From contig NZ_MLQS01000017.1 in NCBI RefSeq assembly GCF_001866055.1, forward strand, positions 252,898-316,897: 64,000 bases of DNA, in the 5' to 3' direction. The translations under genes were made by a program, and so were the position numbers. Position 1 is the stretch's first letter, and each line of letters begins with the position of its first letter. Below are positions 34,884 to 43,970 of the stretch, one piece after another. Under the pieces are notes generated by a model. It saw nothing but the letters and a program-made list of their open reading frames with translations. It made no database searches and was not told the DNA's origin. Source of the stretch: Anaerobacillus alkalidiazotrophicus. Its GTDB lineage: Bacteria > Bacillota > Bacilli > Bacillales_H > Anaerobacillaceae.

Positions 34884-35900
34884 TTGAGTAGTAAACGTTG
34901 GTTTGCTTTAGGGTTAGCTTTTTTACTTTTCTTACTTTCCATTGCTATTAGTTCGGTCACAACTAGGACGACGGGGCAATGGGCTGGGTGGTTAGCTAGT
35001 GGTGATGATGAAGTTTGGCATGAAAAGGTAATCGAAAAAGGTAATGGGCAAGGGAAAATTGTTGTTTTGTACGTGAATGGTGTTATTCAAGAAGGTTATG
35101 ATGCGCCATCTATTTTTGAAACTGTGACATATAACCACCGAAACTTTCTTTCGATGTTGAGACATGCTAGTCAAGACCACCTTGTAGATGGGATTATTAT
35201 TCGAATTAATTCCCCAGGGGGTGGAGTAGTAGAAAGTGCAGAAATTCATGATTTAATATTAGAAATTCAAGAAGAATATCGTAAACCTGTCTACATTTCT
35301 ATGGCGAGCTTAGCGGCATCAGGTGGGTATTATATTGCAGCCCCTGCTGATAAAATATTTGCAAATGAAGCAACTATTACAGGTTCATTAGGAGTTATTA
35401 TGCAGGCGATTAATGTAAGTGAGCTTGCCGATAATTTGGGCATCCGTACAGAAACAATCAAGAGTGGTCCATATAAAGACATTATGTCATCTATGCGTGA
35501 GATGACTGAAGCTGAAAGAGAAATTTTACAATCAATCATTGATGATTCTTATGAAAAATTTGTAGATGTCATTGCTAATGGAAGACAAATAGCAACCAAA
35601 GAAGTAAGAAAGCTTGCTGATGGGAGGATTTATTCTGGAAAACAAGCGCTAGATTTGGGGTTAGTAGATGGGATAGGAAATATAGATGTAGTAATCGATG
35701 TTATGCGTCAAGATATTGGTAGAGGTGACATTGATGTTGTAAAGTATGAAGCTCCGTTTAGCTTTCCGGGCTTTTTAACTATGACGATGCAGAATATGGT
35801 TTCCAAAAATCAAGACCCACTAGGATTAAAGCAACTTATAAGGTATTCTAATTCACCTAGTTTAATGTATTTATATGACGCAGATTATAAAATGGAGTGA
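34884..35900 (+). CDS. sppA: Signal peptide peptidase SppA
   Basis: 338 residues from TTG 34884, which lies 9 bases after GGAG; the ATG at 34875 overlaps that ribosome binding site. An N-terminal membrane helix (about 6-25) is followed by the S49 protease domain outside the membrane. The catalytic serine is in MASLAASGGYYIA and the general-base lysine in SGPYKDIMSS, about residues 146 and 198 from this start. In Bacillus, SppA degrades cleaved signal peptides and also protects against cationic antimicrobials. The next gene, sppI, starts 6 bases after the stop and encodes its inhibitor. Confidence 0.93.
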   Translation: MSSKRWFALGLAFLLFLLSIAISSVTTRTTGQWAGWLASGDDEVWHEKVIEKGNGQGKIVVLYVNGVIQEGYDAPSIFETVTYNHRNFLSMLRHASQDHLVDGIIIRINSPGGGVVESAEIHDLILEIQEEYRKPVYISMASLAASGGYYIAAPADKIFANEATITGSLGVIMQAINVSELADNLGIRTETIKSGPYKDIMSSMREMTEAEREILQSIIDDSYEKFVDVIANGRQIATKEVRKLADGRIYSGKQALDLGLVDGIGNIDVVIDVMRQDIGRGDIDVVKYEAPFSFPGFLTMTMQNMVSKNQDPLGLKQLIRYSNSPSLMYLYDADYKME

Positions 35901-35906
35901 GATAGA

Positions 35907-36383
35907 ATGGATGAACAACACCTGGAGCAAAAAGTAACCATTGAAAAAGAAGAAAAGAACTATAGGTATGCTGGTTTTTGGATGAGATTTTGGGCTTACT
36001 TGCTAGATTTAGTCGTTGTTGCAAGTATAAATGGCATTGTTGTAACTTCGGTATTATCTATGTTGGGGTTATCAAACGTTAGAATTGCATTTTTTTCAAT
36101 AGAAGCAGTATTAATCGCTTTTGTAACTGCCTTATATTTTTTATTACTAACAAAAAAGTGGGGACAAACAATTGGGAAAAAGGTTTTTGGGATAAAGGTT
36201 GTTCATGTTAATAACAAGCCGTTAACGTGGTCGTCTGTCATTTTTCGTGAAGTAGTAGGTAGATATATTTTACAAGTTTTCATTTTGACATATTTTCTAT
36301 ATCTCATTGTTGCATTTCAAAAGAAAAAACAAGGTTTACATGATATGGTTGGTGATACGTACGTAATTCATGAGGAAATATAG
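35907..36383 (+). CDS. sppI: RDD-domain membrane protein SppI (YteJ), SppA inhibitor
   Basis: 158 residues. The RDD family motif starts at GFWMRFWAYLLDLVVV (about 24-39) with the Arg and two Asp in place; three hydrophobic segments lie near 33-55, 62-82 and 112-135. The C-terminus QGLHDMVGDTYVI is typical. In B. subtilis YteJ (SppI) blocks SppA, and the genes are adjacent there as here, so the pair probably works as an on/off module for membrane proteolysis. GTGAGATAG supplies a weak ribosome binding site, and translation is probably coupled to sppA. Confidence 0.88.
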   Translation: MDEQHLEQKVTIEKEEKNYRYAGFWMRFWAYLLDLVVVASINGIVVTSVLSMLGLSNVRIAFFSIEAVLIAFVTALYFLLLTKKWGQTIGKKVFGIKVVHVNNKPLTWSSVIFREVVGRYILQVFILTYFLYLIVAFQKKKQGLHDMVGDTYVIHEEI

Positions 36384-36475
36384 TTAACTAAGTTAATTTG
36401 ATTTTTAGTTCAATCTTTTTCATTGTTTATTTTTATATAGAGAAGGCGATAATGATTGAGAAGGAGGAATTTGCC

Positions 36476-37144
36476 ATGCATTGGATTTGGTGGGTAGTGA
36501 TATCGATTACGACTTCTCTCGTATTGCTTCCTTTTGCAAAAATAAAAGTAAATATTAATTACTCTCATAATCAAGATAATGATGAGCTTGCTATAAAAAT
36601 ATCCACCTTCTTTGGCTTAGCTTCCTATAAAATAAGCGTTCCTGTCTTGAAAATTGATGAAGATTCCGCTTCTATTATTGTTAAAGAAGAACAACATTCA
36701 GCAGTAGGTGATAATGAGAAGACAGAAAAAATCACCCCAGAGATAATACTACGTGACCTTCGTAAGATAAAAGGTTTTTTAAGACATGTCGTAGGGTTTC
36801 ATAAAATAGTTAAAAGGTTTTTAAATCGTATATCAATTAATCACTTCTCTTGGAGTAGTCATTTAGGTATTGGTGATGCAGCTTCTACAGGTACTTTAGT
36901 TGGTACGGCATGGGCAATAAAAGGAAGTACACTTGGTATCATTTCTCATTATATGAAGTTAAAAGTTGAGCCACTTATTGAAGTAAACCCGACCTTTCAA
37001 AAACTGACTTCACATACTCAAATTTCATGTATGATTTCATTTCGACTAGGGTATGCTATAATCGCAGCTTTGCAAACCGTAAAGCATTGGAAAAAACGTC
37101 CAAAGTTTACGTCGGGAAATTTGTATGAGCAAAAAGGTACTTAA
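36476..37144 (+). CDS. ytfI: DUF2953 membrane-associated protein YtfI
   Basis: 222 residues. One N-terminal membrane helix (about 3-22), a soluble domain beginning KVNINYSHNQDNDELAIKIS and a C-terminal part with LGIGDAASTGTLVGTAWAIK (about 138-157), characteristic of DUF2953. ATG 36476 is set by AAGGAGG at 36461-36467; upstream codons in frame back to 36398 lack such a site. It precedes ytfJ by 20 bases, as in B. subtilis, so a role linked to spore formation is likely but unproven. Confidence 0.85.
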   Translation: MHWIWWVVISITTSLVLLPFAKIKVNINYSHNQDNDELAIKISTFFGLASYKISVPVLKIDEDSASIIVKEEQHSAVGDNEKTEKITPEIILRDLRKIKGFLRHVVGFHKIVKRFLNRISINHFSWSSHLGIGDAASTGTLVGTAWAIKGSTLGIISHYMKLKVEPLIEVNPTFQKLTSHTQISCMISFRLGYAIIAALQTVKHWKKRPKFTSGNLYEQKGT

Positions 37145-37164
37145 AGCGAGGAGGTTATACTTAA

Positions 37165-37608
37165 ATGTCAGAACATCCAATTCAAGGCCTAATGAAAACG
37201 GCTATGGAAAATTTAAAGGAAATGGTAGATGTTAATACAATTGTTGGAGATCCGGTGGAAACTCCTGACGGAAGTGTTATCATGCCAGTTTCAAAAGTAG
37301 GTTTTGGTTTTGCGGCTGGGGGAAGTCAATTTGTCATTGATAAACCTGGAACTAGTGATAAAGAGCACCCATTTGGTGGTGGTAGCGGTGGTGGTGTTTC
37401 AATTACACCAATTGCATTTTTGATTGTAAATGCATCTGGAGTTAAAATGGTTCATTTGGATGAAAATACACACCTTTATGAAAAGTTAATGGATTTTGCA
37501 CCTCAAGTAGTGGATAAAATTCAACAAATGTTAGGTAATAATAAAAATCACAATGAAAACCAGAGTACAGCAAATCCAATTACAAACAATGATAAGTTTG
37601 AATTATAA
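37165..37608 (+). CDS. ytfJ: Sporulation protein YtfJ (GerW family)
   Basis: 147 residues, GerW/YtfJ family: HPIQGLMKTAMENLKEMVDV near the start, then IVGDPVETPDGSVIMPVSKV and a glycine-rich block (FGGGSGGGVSITPIAFLI, about 72-90). In Bacillus the gene is forespore-expressed (SigF/SigG) and needed for normal germination with some nutrients. It ends with a Gln/Asn-rich tail. Likely co-transcribed with ytfI. Also called gerW in some species. Confidence 0.92.
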   Translation: MSEHPIQGLMKTAMENLKEMVDVNTIVGDPVETPDGSVIMPVSKVGFGFAAGGSQFVIDKPGTSDKEHPFGGGSGGGVSITPIAFLIVNASGVKMVHLDENTHLYEKLMDFAPQVVDKIQQMLGNNKNHNENQSTANPITNNDKFEL

Positions 37609-37611
37609 TTA

Positions 37612-37656
37612 AAAACTGAGCTTGAGGTGATTTTCTCAAGCGCAGTTTTTTTATAT
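37612..37656 (+). terminator. ytfJ terminator
   Basis: AAAACTGAGCTTGAG and CTCAAGCGCAGTTTT pair (one mismatch) and run into a T tail. Confidence 0.88.
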
Positions 37657-37663
37657 AATCAGA

Positions 37664-37722
37664 ATTTATCCCACTCTTAAGGGGCAAGTAAGACCCCCAC
37701 TGATTGAAGTTCAGCTTTATAA
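37664..37722 (+). repeat. Family B element, deleted copy B6
   Basis: The left end TTATCCCACTCTTAAGGGGC joins directly to the right end TGATTGAAGTTCAGCTTTAT. The join is at CCCCCAC, a word that occurs in both hairpin 1 and hairpin 3 of the long copies, so about 155 bases were lost between the two. Flanks AGAATTTAT and ATAAATTCT are perfect inverted repeats. Confidence 0.75.
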
Positions 37723-37724
37723 AT

Positions 37725-38090
37725 TCTAACTTGGAAACTGTCTAGCGCAAGCAGCCTAGTAGCTCGGTTACTTCAGTCAAGCAACTGACTTCAATTACCT
37801 CTTGAAATCCTTCGTTGATTAGCTTCATGCAGCTTTGCTCCTGCGGTTACTCGTCGCACGGAAAACAATTGCTCCTGCGGTTACTCATCGCACAAAACAC
37901 TGCTTCGAGGAAGCTTACTATGAAGCAGTACTTGAAGACGAGCACGTAAGAAGCAAAGAGCGGCTTCTGTCAAAGGACGCCCCAGTGAAGCTACTACTTG
38001 GAATACTTCGAAGTGGCTTTGCGACGAGCAAACGGAGTGGCACAGGAGCAGCTGCTCGTGACCAAGGCGCTTGCGCTTTTCTAGCTAGGT
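37725..38090. repeat. Family C repeat, longest copy C2
   Basis: About 366 bp, from CTAACTTGGAAACTGTCTAGCGC to CTCGTGACCAAGGCGCTTGCGCTTTTCTAG. The ends pair (GCGCAAGC/GCTTGCGC). The middle carries the CTGCGGTTACTC duplication also seen in C1. Reading frames in both directions cross it, which reflects low stop-codon density in GC-richer DNA, not a gene. It begins 3 bases after B6. Confidence 0.8.
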
Positions 38091-38195
38091 AAAATTTTGA
38101 AGCTAGAAAGTTGTAAGAAGCATATTTCTTGAAATTTCGCAAAAATACAACTATATTAACAGTGTAAAGATTGTTATTATGAGGAGGCAGTTCAT

Positions 38196-38696
38196 ATGGC
38201 TAACGTAACATTTAAAGGAAATCCTATAACCTTAATAGGTAATGAAGTGAAAGTAGGGGACAAAGCTCCACAATTTTCGGTGTTAGAGAATGATTTAACT
38301 CCATTCACATTAGAAAATATTAAAGATAAGGTTACAGTTATTAGTGTTGTTCCATCCCTTGATACAGGGGTGTGCGATGCTCAAACTAGGCGCTTTAATG
38401 AAGAGGCAGCTAAACTAAACGGTGTAGACATCTTAACAATAAGCGTCGATTTACCGTTTGCTCAAAAGCGTTGGTGTGGGGCAGTAGGTATTGAAAAAGT
38501 TAAAACATTATCTGATCATCGTGACCTATCGTTTGGAACAGCTTATGGTGTTGCAATTGAAGAATTAAGGCTTTTAACGAGAGCGGTATTTGTCATTAAT
38601 AGTAAAGGGGAAGTTGCATACGTAGAATACGTTTCTGAAGCTACTGATCACCCTAACTACGAAGCGGCGATTGAGGCAGCTAAAGCATTAATTTAG
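38196..38696 (+). CDS. tpx: Thiol peroxidase
   Basis: 166-residue atypical 2-Cys peroxiredoxin. Peroxidatic Cys60 lies in [12 protein letters not shown] and resolving Cys94 in RWCGAVG; the thioredoxin fold ends in [17 protein letters not shown]. It reduces hydrogen and organic peroxides with electrons from thioredoxin in the cytoplasm. GAGGAGG is 9 bases before the ATG. Place before ytxK agrees with B. subtilis. A terminator lies about 130 bases after the stop, leaving a long 3' part without other features. Confidence 0.96.
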   Translation: MANVTFKGNPITLIGNEVKVGDKAPQFSVLENDLTPFTLENIKDKVTVISVVPSLDTGVCDAQTRRFNEEAAKLNGVDILTISVDLPFAQKRWCGAVGIEKVKTLSDHRDLSFGTAYGVAIEELRLLTRAVFVINSKGEVAYVEYVSEATDHPNYEAAIEAAKALI

Positions 38697-38822
38697 ATTC
38701 CATTAAAAACCGGAAGGCGCAACAAACAATATTAAGAAGTTAAGGTAACGTCGAGACCATCTAACTCACAAAACAATTACAGCTTTAAAAGACAATGGTA
38801 GTAGGATTATTATAATATCAAT

Positions 38823-38850
38823 AAAAAACGCACATATTGTGCGTTTTTTA
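38823..38850 (+). terminator. tpx terminator
   Basis: AAAAAACGCACA and TGTGCGTTTTTT pair around TAT. Confidence 0.88.
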
Positions 38851-39062
38851 CTTTGGTTATTTAACATAAGACGTATGTAAAATTAGTTAGGATGCTTTTT
38901 TCATGTTTTTTTAACAAACTCGAGAAAGAATTGCTAGGTGAGGCACTGTTTTTTTCGGTAAAAGCCTTTCAAGTACAGTTAAATGAGTAAAAGATGTATA
39001 ATCTTCTTCTCAGGATGGAATAAAAGATGTAGAATAAACACTTGAGAAAGGAGAGGTTTTAT
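38851..39062. other. Gap before ytxK
   Basis: No repeat family or stable hairpin seen. AT-rich, presumably with the ytxK promoter. A strong AAAGGAG ribosome binding site lies at its end. Confidence 0.4.
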
Positions 39063-40049
39063 ATGGGTCAAGAGATTAGTTTTGAAACGTTTTTTAACAG
39101 TATAGATGAAAGTGTAGAAGTAATTCAAAATGACCAGAAACTTACATATTTAGAAGCACTTATCATTACGGGGGAATTTCTTTTTCAAGGTGAAATTGAA
39201 CAACCATTAAGTGAATTAGCTTATAAAAAGGTGAAAACTACCTTGGCAAATGTTAAGGTTGATCAATTTTCGAATGAGCAAATTCGCAAGACTTTTCAAT
39301 TAGCAATCTTAAAAGGAATGAAGGAAGGTACACAACCGCAACATTTAATGACTCCAGATGCAGTTAGTATGTTTGTGAGTTTCTTAGTAAATAAACTAAC
39401 AGAGAAAAAAGAATATGTTCGTCTATTAGATCCATCTGTAGGTTCAGGTAATCTACTTACAACAGTATTAAATAATTCAAATAAAAAAATAGATAGCTTT
39501 GGGATCGAACCGGACGAGACACTACTACAACTAGCCTATGTAAGTGCCAATTTACAACAGCATAATGTAGAATTCTTCCATCAAGACAGCTTAACTGAAA
39601 TTTTTATTGATCCTGTAGATGTAGTTGTTGCTGATTTACCAGTAGGCCATTACCCTAATGAAGAAGTAGCAAAACGATATAAACTAAAAGCAGAGAATGG
39701 TATGTCTTACACTCACCACCTGATAATTGAACAAATGCTAAATTATACGAAGCAAGGTGGATTTCTACTATTTTTAATTCCTAACACAATGTTTGAAACC
39801 GAACAAGCAAAACAGTTACATAGTTTTATTAAAGAACATGCTCATATATATTCTTTATTACAATTGCCGAAATCAATGTTTAAACATGATAACCACGGAA
39901 AAAGTATTTTTATAATTAGGAAAAAAGGAGAAGGGGTTAAAGCCCCGAATCAGGCGCTTTTAGCAGAACTACCTTCTTTTTCAAATAAACAAGCCTTAAC
40001 AGAGATGATAAATAGTATAAACAATTGGCTTGAAGCATATTTAAATTAG
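39063..40049 (+). CDS. ytxK: Class I SAM-dependent methyltransferase YtxK (N6-adenine type)
   Basis: 328 residues. A helical N-terminal region (about 1-95) precedes a Rossmann methyltransferase with MTPDAVSMFVSFLV, SAM-binding LLDPSVGSGNLLT (about 121-133) and the catalytic motif IV as DLPVGHYP (about 196), a change from the usual NPPY/F that is normal for YtxK. No specificity domain or restriction partner is nearby, so it is not an obvious restriction-modification gene. ATG 39063 is set by GAAAGGAG at 39045-39052. As in B. subtilis it lies between tpx and ackA. Target unknown. Confidence 0.9.
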   Translation: MGQEISFETFFNSIDESVEVIQNDQKLTYLEALIITGEFLFQGEIEQPLSELAYKKVKTTLANVKVDQFSNEQIRKTFQLAILKGMKEGTQPQHLMTPDAVSMFVSFLVNKLTEKKEYVRLLDPSVGSGNLLTTVLNNSNKKIDSFGIEPDETLLQLAYVSANLQQHNVEFFHQDSLTEIFIDPVDVVVADLPVGHYPNEEVAKRYKLKAENGMSYTHHLIIEQMLNYTKQGGFLLFLIPNTMFETEQAKQLHSFIKEHAHIYSLLQLPKSMFKHDNHGKSIFIIRKKGEGVKAPNQALLAELPSFSNKQALTEMINSINNWLEAYLN

Positions 40050-40080
40050 GATGTTTAAATAGAGAAATATGAGTGAGTAT

Positions 40081-40107
40081 AACCTTGGCTAGAATGTCAG
40101 GGTTTTT
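40081..40107 (+). terminator. Probable ytxK terminator
   Basis: AACCTTGGC and GTCAGGGTT pair with G-U wobbles around TAGAAT and run into TTTTT. The rest of the 400-base gap up to ackA holds no repeat I recognise; the ackA promoter and any cre site could not be placed with confidence. Confidence 0.6.
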
Positions 40108-40449
40108 CCTTCGATATTTTATCTAATAAAAATATTGCTGATTGGAAAGCTAAAAAAGAATAATGGGTAGTAAATTTAGTTTTTTACTATAGTAATGTTG
40201 GTAATACAGGTTGTCGATTTGTTGTGTTACAGAAGTTTGTTTGGTTAGTTTCTTTCTTGTTATATCAATTGTTATCAGTAATTTAATATAAACTGTACTA
40301 ACAAAATATGATTTTTTTTAGGAAATTGTTCTAAAGGTATTGAAATCTACGATTAACAGTGATTAAATGAGAAGGTATGAACATTTCAGTAATAATTAAA
40401 TGTAGTTAAGGGATTAAAACAATTTATATTCTTGAAGGAGATGTAGTAA

Positions 40450-41637
40450 ATGTCAAAAATCATGGCGATCAATGCGGGAAGCTCGTCATTAAAGTTTCAA
40501 CTACTTGAAATGCCGGAAGAAACAGTAGTGACAAAAGGGATTGTAGAAAGAATAGGGTTAGAAGATTCAATTTTTCAAATTGAAGTTTCAGGGGAAAAGA
40601 AAAAAGAAACACTTAATATTTCAGACCATTCTCAAGCTGTAAAGATTTTATTAGATAAATTAACAAGCTTAGGGATTATTGAATCTCTAGATGAAATAGA
40701 AGGTATCGGACACCGGGTTGTTCATGGTGGAGAGAAATTTAATGATTCCGTATTAATTACAGATGAAGTTCTAAGCGGTATCGAAGATGTTTCGGATTTG
40801 GCACCGCTTCATAACCCAGCGAATATCGTTGGTGTGAAAGCATTTAAGGAAGTTCTTCCAAATGTTCCTGCGGTTGCAGTTTTTGATACAGCCTTCCATC
40901 AAACAATGCCTGAACAATCATATTTATACAGCCTTCCTTACGAGTACTATGAAAAGTACGGCATCCGTAAATATGGTTTCCATGGTACATCACATAAATA
41001 TGTATCTGAAAGAGCAGCTGAGCTATTAGGAAGACCACTTGAACAATTACGTTTAATTTCTTGTCACCTAGGTAATGGAGCAAGTATTGCTGCTATTGAA
41101 GGTGGAAAATCAATTGATACATCAATGGGCTTTACTCCGTTAGCAGGTGTAACGATGGGTACGCGCTCTGGAGACATTGATCCGGCATTAATTCCATATA
41201 TTATGGATAAAACTGGACAAACTGCTGCAGAAGTAATTGATGTTTTAAATAAGAAGAGTGGTATGTTAGCTTTATCAGGTTTCTCAAGTGACCTTCGTGA
41301 TATTGAACAACAAGCACAAGAAGGGAACGAACGTTCTGAACTAGCTTTAGAGGTATTTACTTCTCGTATTCACAAATATATCGGATCTTATGCTGCACGG
41401 ATGCATGGTGTTGACGCAGTTATCTTTACAGCTGGTATTGGTGAGAATAGTGACGAAATCCGTGCCCGTGTATTAAAAGGTCTAGAATTTATGGGAGTTT
41501 ATTGGGATCCATCGTTAAATAAAGTGCGTGGAAAAGAAGCATTCTTAAACTACCCACATTCTCCAGTAAAAGTAATAATCATTCCAACGAACGAAGAAGT
41601 AATGATTGCTAGAGATACTGTTCGTCTAACTAAATAA
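40450..41637 (+). CDS. ackA: Acetate kinase
   Basis: 395 residues, the B. subtilis length. N-terminal [20 protein letters not shown], then [12 protein letters not shown] (about 143-154), [13 protein letters not shown] with catalytic residues (about 172-184) and late [14 protein letters not shown] (about 328). It makes ATP and acetate from acetyl phosphate, the last step of overflow metabolism. In Bacillus it is activated by CcpA, whose gene is also in this window. AAGGAG lies 9 bases before the ATG. Monocistronic with a strong terminator. Confidence 0.97.
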   Translation: MSKIMAINAGSSSLKFQLLEMPEETVVTKGIVERIGLEDSIFQIEVSGEKKKETLNISDHSQAVKILLDKLTSLGIIESLDEIEGIGHRVVHGGEKFNDSVLITDEVLSGIEDVSDLAPLHNPANIVGVKAFKEVLPNVPAVAVFDTAFHQTMPEQSYLYSLPYEYYEKYGIRKYGFHGTSHKYVSERAAELLGRPLEQLRLISCHLGNGASIAAIEGGKSIDTSMGFTPLAGVTMGTRSGDIDPALIPYIMDKTGQTAAEVIDVLNKKSGMLALSGFSSDLRDIEQQAQEGNERSELALEVFTSRIHKYIGSYAARMHGVDAVIFTAGIGENSDEIRARVLKGLEFMGVYWDPSLNKVRGKEAFLNYPHSPVKVIIIPTNEEVMIARDTVRLTK

Positions 41638-41649
41638 TATATTTAACTG

Positions 41650-41695
41650 TAAACAGTGGGAGTAAAGTAATTATAGATCTCCCACTGTTTATTAA
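41650..41695 (+). terminator. ackA terminator
   Basis: AAACAGTGGGAG and CTCCCACTGTTT pair around 19 bases; a modest T/A tail follows. Confidence 0.8.
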
Positions 41696-41732
41696 TACAT
41701 AGGAGTAATCTGCGGTGGTTACTAAAATAAGG

Positions 41733-41835
41733 TTTTGCTATATCGGATTTTTAGACTTTCATAGGGGCAGTTAACAAAAACTTATCGTTATCTAAGGTTT
41801 TAGTTGGCGTTCTTTCCCCTTACGAGTGGTAAATG
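41733..41835 (-). repeat. Family B core, divergent copy B8
   Basis: On the minus strand it reads ACCACTCGTAAGGGG ... TTAACTGCCCCTATGAAAG ... ATCCGATATAG, the family B core order, with an altered and weaker stem and an insertion after CCCCTA. Hairpins 2 and 3 are missing. Confidence 0.55.
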
Positions 41836-41837
41836 AA

Positions 41838-41871
41838 GAAAGCATCTGCTCAAGTGGAGTAGGTGCTTTTT
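41838..41871 (+). terminator. Terminator-like hairpin before the YhaM-like gene
   Basis: AGCATCTGCTC and GAGTAGGTGCT pair around AAGTG and are followed by TTTTTG. It has no gene directly upstream other than B8, so it may be a leftover of a lost gene. Confidence 0.6.
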
Positions 41872-41983
41872 GTACTATAAAATTATTTAGGTTTAATATT
41901 ATATTAATTAGTGGATGCTAAATTTCAGTTACAAGCTCTAATTTAGTGATGAAAGTGTTTACAAATAAAAGGTGGTGCAGGAA

Positions 41984-42925
41984 TTGACGTTAATTATAGA
42001 TGCGGATCAAGGAGACCGTTTGATTGGCTTCTACCTTATTAAAGAATTGCAACAAAAAATAGCGACAAATGGTTCAGAGTATTTCGATCTGGTGTTAGGT
42101 GATCGTTCTGGAGTAATCTCGGCAAAGCTTTGGGATATTTCTGAAGAGCAAAAAACATCTTTTGAAGTAAAAAAAATTGTTAAAGTGGATGGTATAGTTA
42201 CAATTTTTCGAAATCAAAGGCAGATACAAATCCAACGAATTCGTTTATCTACCCCAGAAGATAGTATTGATATACAATCCCTAGTACAAATGCCGTGCAC
42301 TTCAAGAGAAGAGTTATGGCAAGAACTAAGAATGATGATTGAAGAAATACATTCACCGACTTTAAACAAAATTGTTAAAGCGATATTAATAAATAAAGAC
42401 ATACGTGATAATTTAACCACGCTGCCTGCTGGCAAAACAATGCATCATGCATACTATGCTGGCCTATTAGAGCATATTGTAACATTGATGCGATCTGCAT
42501 TACAGCTTTTTCCCGTATATCCTCAATTGAATAAAGACTTAATCCTAGCTACTTGTCTATTACATGATATAGGGAAAACTAAGGAGCTTGCAGATCCAAT
42601 TGTTCCTGAATATACAACTGAAGGAGAGTTAATGGGACATATAGTATTAGGCATTGAGATTATAAACGAAGCTGCTAGTGAGGCAGGAGTTTCGATAAGT
42701 GATGAGGAATTATTAGCTTTAAAGCATTGTATATTAAGTCATCATGGAGACGTTGATTTAGGCTACGGAAGTGCAGTTTCTGGGAAAATACCAGAAGCAA
42801 TCTTTTTTCATTATTTAGATCAAATTGATGCGAAACTAAACGCGATGAAGTTAGCATGTCAAAGTACGAATGATGCTTGGGTTTATTCTCCTATTTTAAA
42901 GAGGAAAATACAAAATAATAGATAG
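41984..42925 (+). CDS. YhaM-like 3'-5' exoribonuclease paralogue (OB fold plus HD domain)
   Basis: About 313 residues from TTG 41984, placed 8 bases after AAAGGTGG; GTG 41972 or 41975 overlap that site. An OB-fold nucleic-acid binding part (about 12-85, FDLVLGDRSGVISAKLWD) precedes an HD phosphohydrolase part (about 150-290) with MHHAYYAGLLEHIVTL, CLLHDIGKTKEL and LSHHGDVDLGYGS. This is the layout of B. subtilis YhaM, which trims small RNAs and single-stranded DNA with Mn or Co. YhaM normally lies far from ackA, so I read this as a second paralogue. No operon partner is evident. Confidence 0.85.
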   Translation: MTLIIDADQGDRLIGFYLIKELQQKIATNGSEYFDLVLGDRSGVISAKLWDISEEQKTSFEVKKIVKVDGIVTIFRNQRQIQIQRIRLSTPEDSIDIQSLVQMPCTSREELWQELRMMIEEIHSPTLNKIVKAILINKDIRDNLTTLPAGKTMHHAYYAGLLEHIVTLMRSALQLFPVYPQLNKDLILATCLLHDIGKTKELADPIVPEYTTEGELMGHIVLGIEIINEAASEAGVSISDEELLALKHCILSHHGDVDLGYGSAVSGKIPEAIFFHYLDQIDAKLNAMKLACQSTNDAWVYSPILKRKIQNNR

Positions 42926-43047
42926 TTGAGTAAACTTCATATTTTAATGTAACGGTAGAATCGAACTAATATGGTAACCGTGTAAAAATCTGTAGTATAG
43001 CTTCTTAAATATAAATTGTGAAAATTGCATGTAAGGGAGTGGAGGAA

Positions 43048-43899
43048 TTGGAATTAAAAGGTCGTAAAAAAAACGTTTGGGAAGAAATTAAAAAGTGGGA
43101 ACATTTGTATTTTGATAAAGGAGAAACAAATTCCCTCAACTCATTTGAAGAAAACTTCAATAATATAATAAAATCTTGGCGACCTGAAGTTCAAAAAAAA
43201 CTATTACAGGCTGTTGATAGCATGATTTTTCATACATATTCAATCATTCAAGACAACCAATTCGATCAAAAGACTATCTCGAAAATTTTAGAACAAGGTA
43301 GAGTATTCCGTAGTGATGTTGAGAATATTAATGATATGAAAAAGTTGACAATCGATCAGCTTCGCTATATAACAAATAAGTTCCTAGCAAAGCAACGACT
43401 AGTTTCTCTTACCCAGGGCGGAACATTAGGAATTGGTGGGTTACCATTAGTAGTATTAGATTTACCACTATTATTGTTAGTAAATTTACGTTCAATACAA
43501 CTAACTGCAATGACGTATGGTTACGATTTAAGAAAGCCATATGAAGTAATGCTAGCCCTGAAAGTTTTTCATGTTTCAACTTTGCCAAAAACATTGCAAA
43601 AACAAGGTTGGAACAAATTGTTACTAGAGTTAGATTCTTGTGAGGATGAATGGATCTTTTTCGATGAAAAAACAAGTGGTGAGTCCCTAGTATGTTTACA
43701 ACAACCGATTAAGCAACTTACTAAAGGACTTTTAGTACTTATGTTAAAGAAGAAAACAATACAAGGAGTACCTATTTTAGGGATTGCTGCAGGTGCATCA
43801 GCGAACTATTTCTTTACCAAACAAGTCTCGAATATCGCTCATAACTTTTATCAGAAACGATTTTTATTAGAAGAAAAAATGATTAGTGAAAAACAATAA
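43048..43899 (+). CDS. EcsC-family protein
   Basis: About 283 residues, EcsC family, named after the third gene of the B. subtilis ecs ABC transporter operon. Start uncertain: TTG 43048 lies 8 bases after AAGGGAG and also close to GGAGG; GTG 43018 has no site. The N-terminal half is helical and charged (WEEIKKWEHLYF); the centre is hydrophobic, LGIGGLPLVVLDLPLLLLVNL (about 129-149; two words LGIGGLPLVVLD and LPLLLLVNL), and looks membrane-associated. A second glycine-rich patch GVPILGIAAGASANYFFTKQ is near residue 250. No ABC transporter genes are nearby. Function unknown. Confidence 0.8.
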   Translation: MELKGRKKNVWEEIKKWEHLYFDKGETNSLNSFEENFNNIIKSWRPEVQKKLLQAVDSMIFHTYSIIQDNQFDQKTISKILEQGRVFRSDVENINDMKKLTIDQLRYITNKFLAKQRLVSLTQGGTLGIGGLPLVVLDLPLLLLVNLRSIQLTAMTYGYDLRKPYEVMLALKVFHVSTLPKTLQKQGWNKLLLELDSCEDEWIFFDEKTSGESLVCLQQPIKQLTKGLLVLMLKKKTIQGVPILGIAAGASANYFFTKQVSNIAHNFYQKRFLLEEKMISEKQ

Positions 43900-43970
43900 A
43901 AAATACATGAAAACTCCTTTAATAGCTTATTCTAAAATGTATAGAATTGAAGGGTAGTAAAGGGGTTTTT

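Noticed and set aside
37835..38092. 85-codon plus-strand ORF and overlapping minus-strand ORF in the gap before tpx
   Set aside because: Both lie entirely within repeat C2; no ribosome binding site, and the same DNA recurs without an open frame at 6536-6740 and 61515-61765.
39063..40049. YtxK considered as part of a restriction-modification or phage-defence system
   Set aside because: No restriction endonuclease or specificity subunit is near; tpx-ytxK-ackA is the ordinary Bacillus order.
40050..40449. Search for a CcpA cre site upstream of ackA
   Set aside because: No sequence close enough to the cre consensus was found by eye, so none is reported although control is expected.
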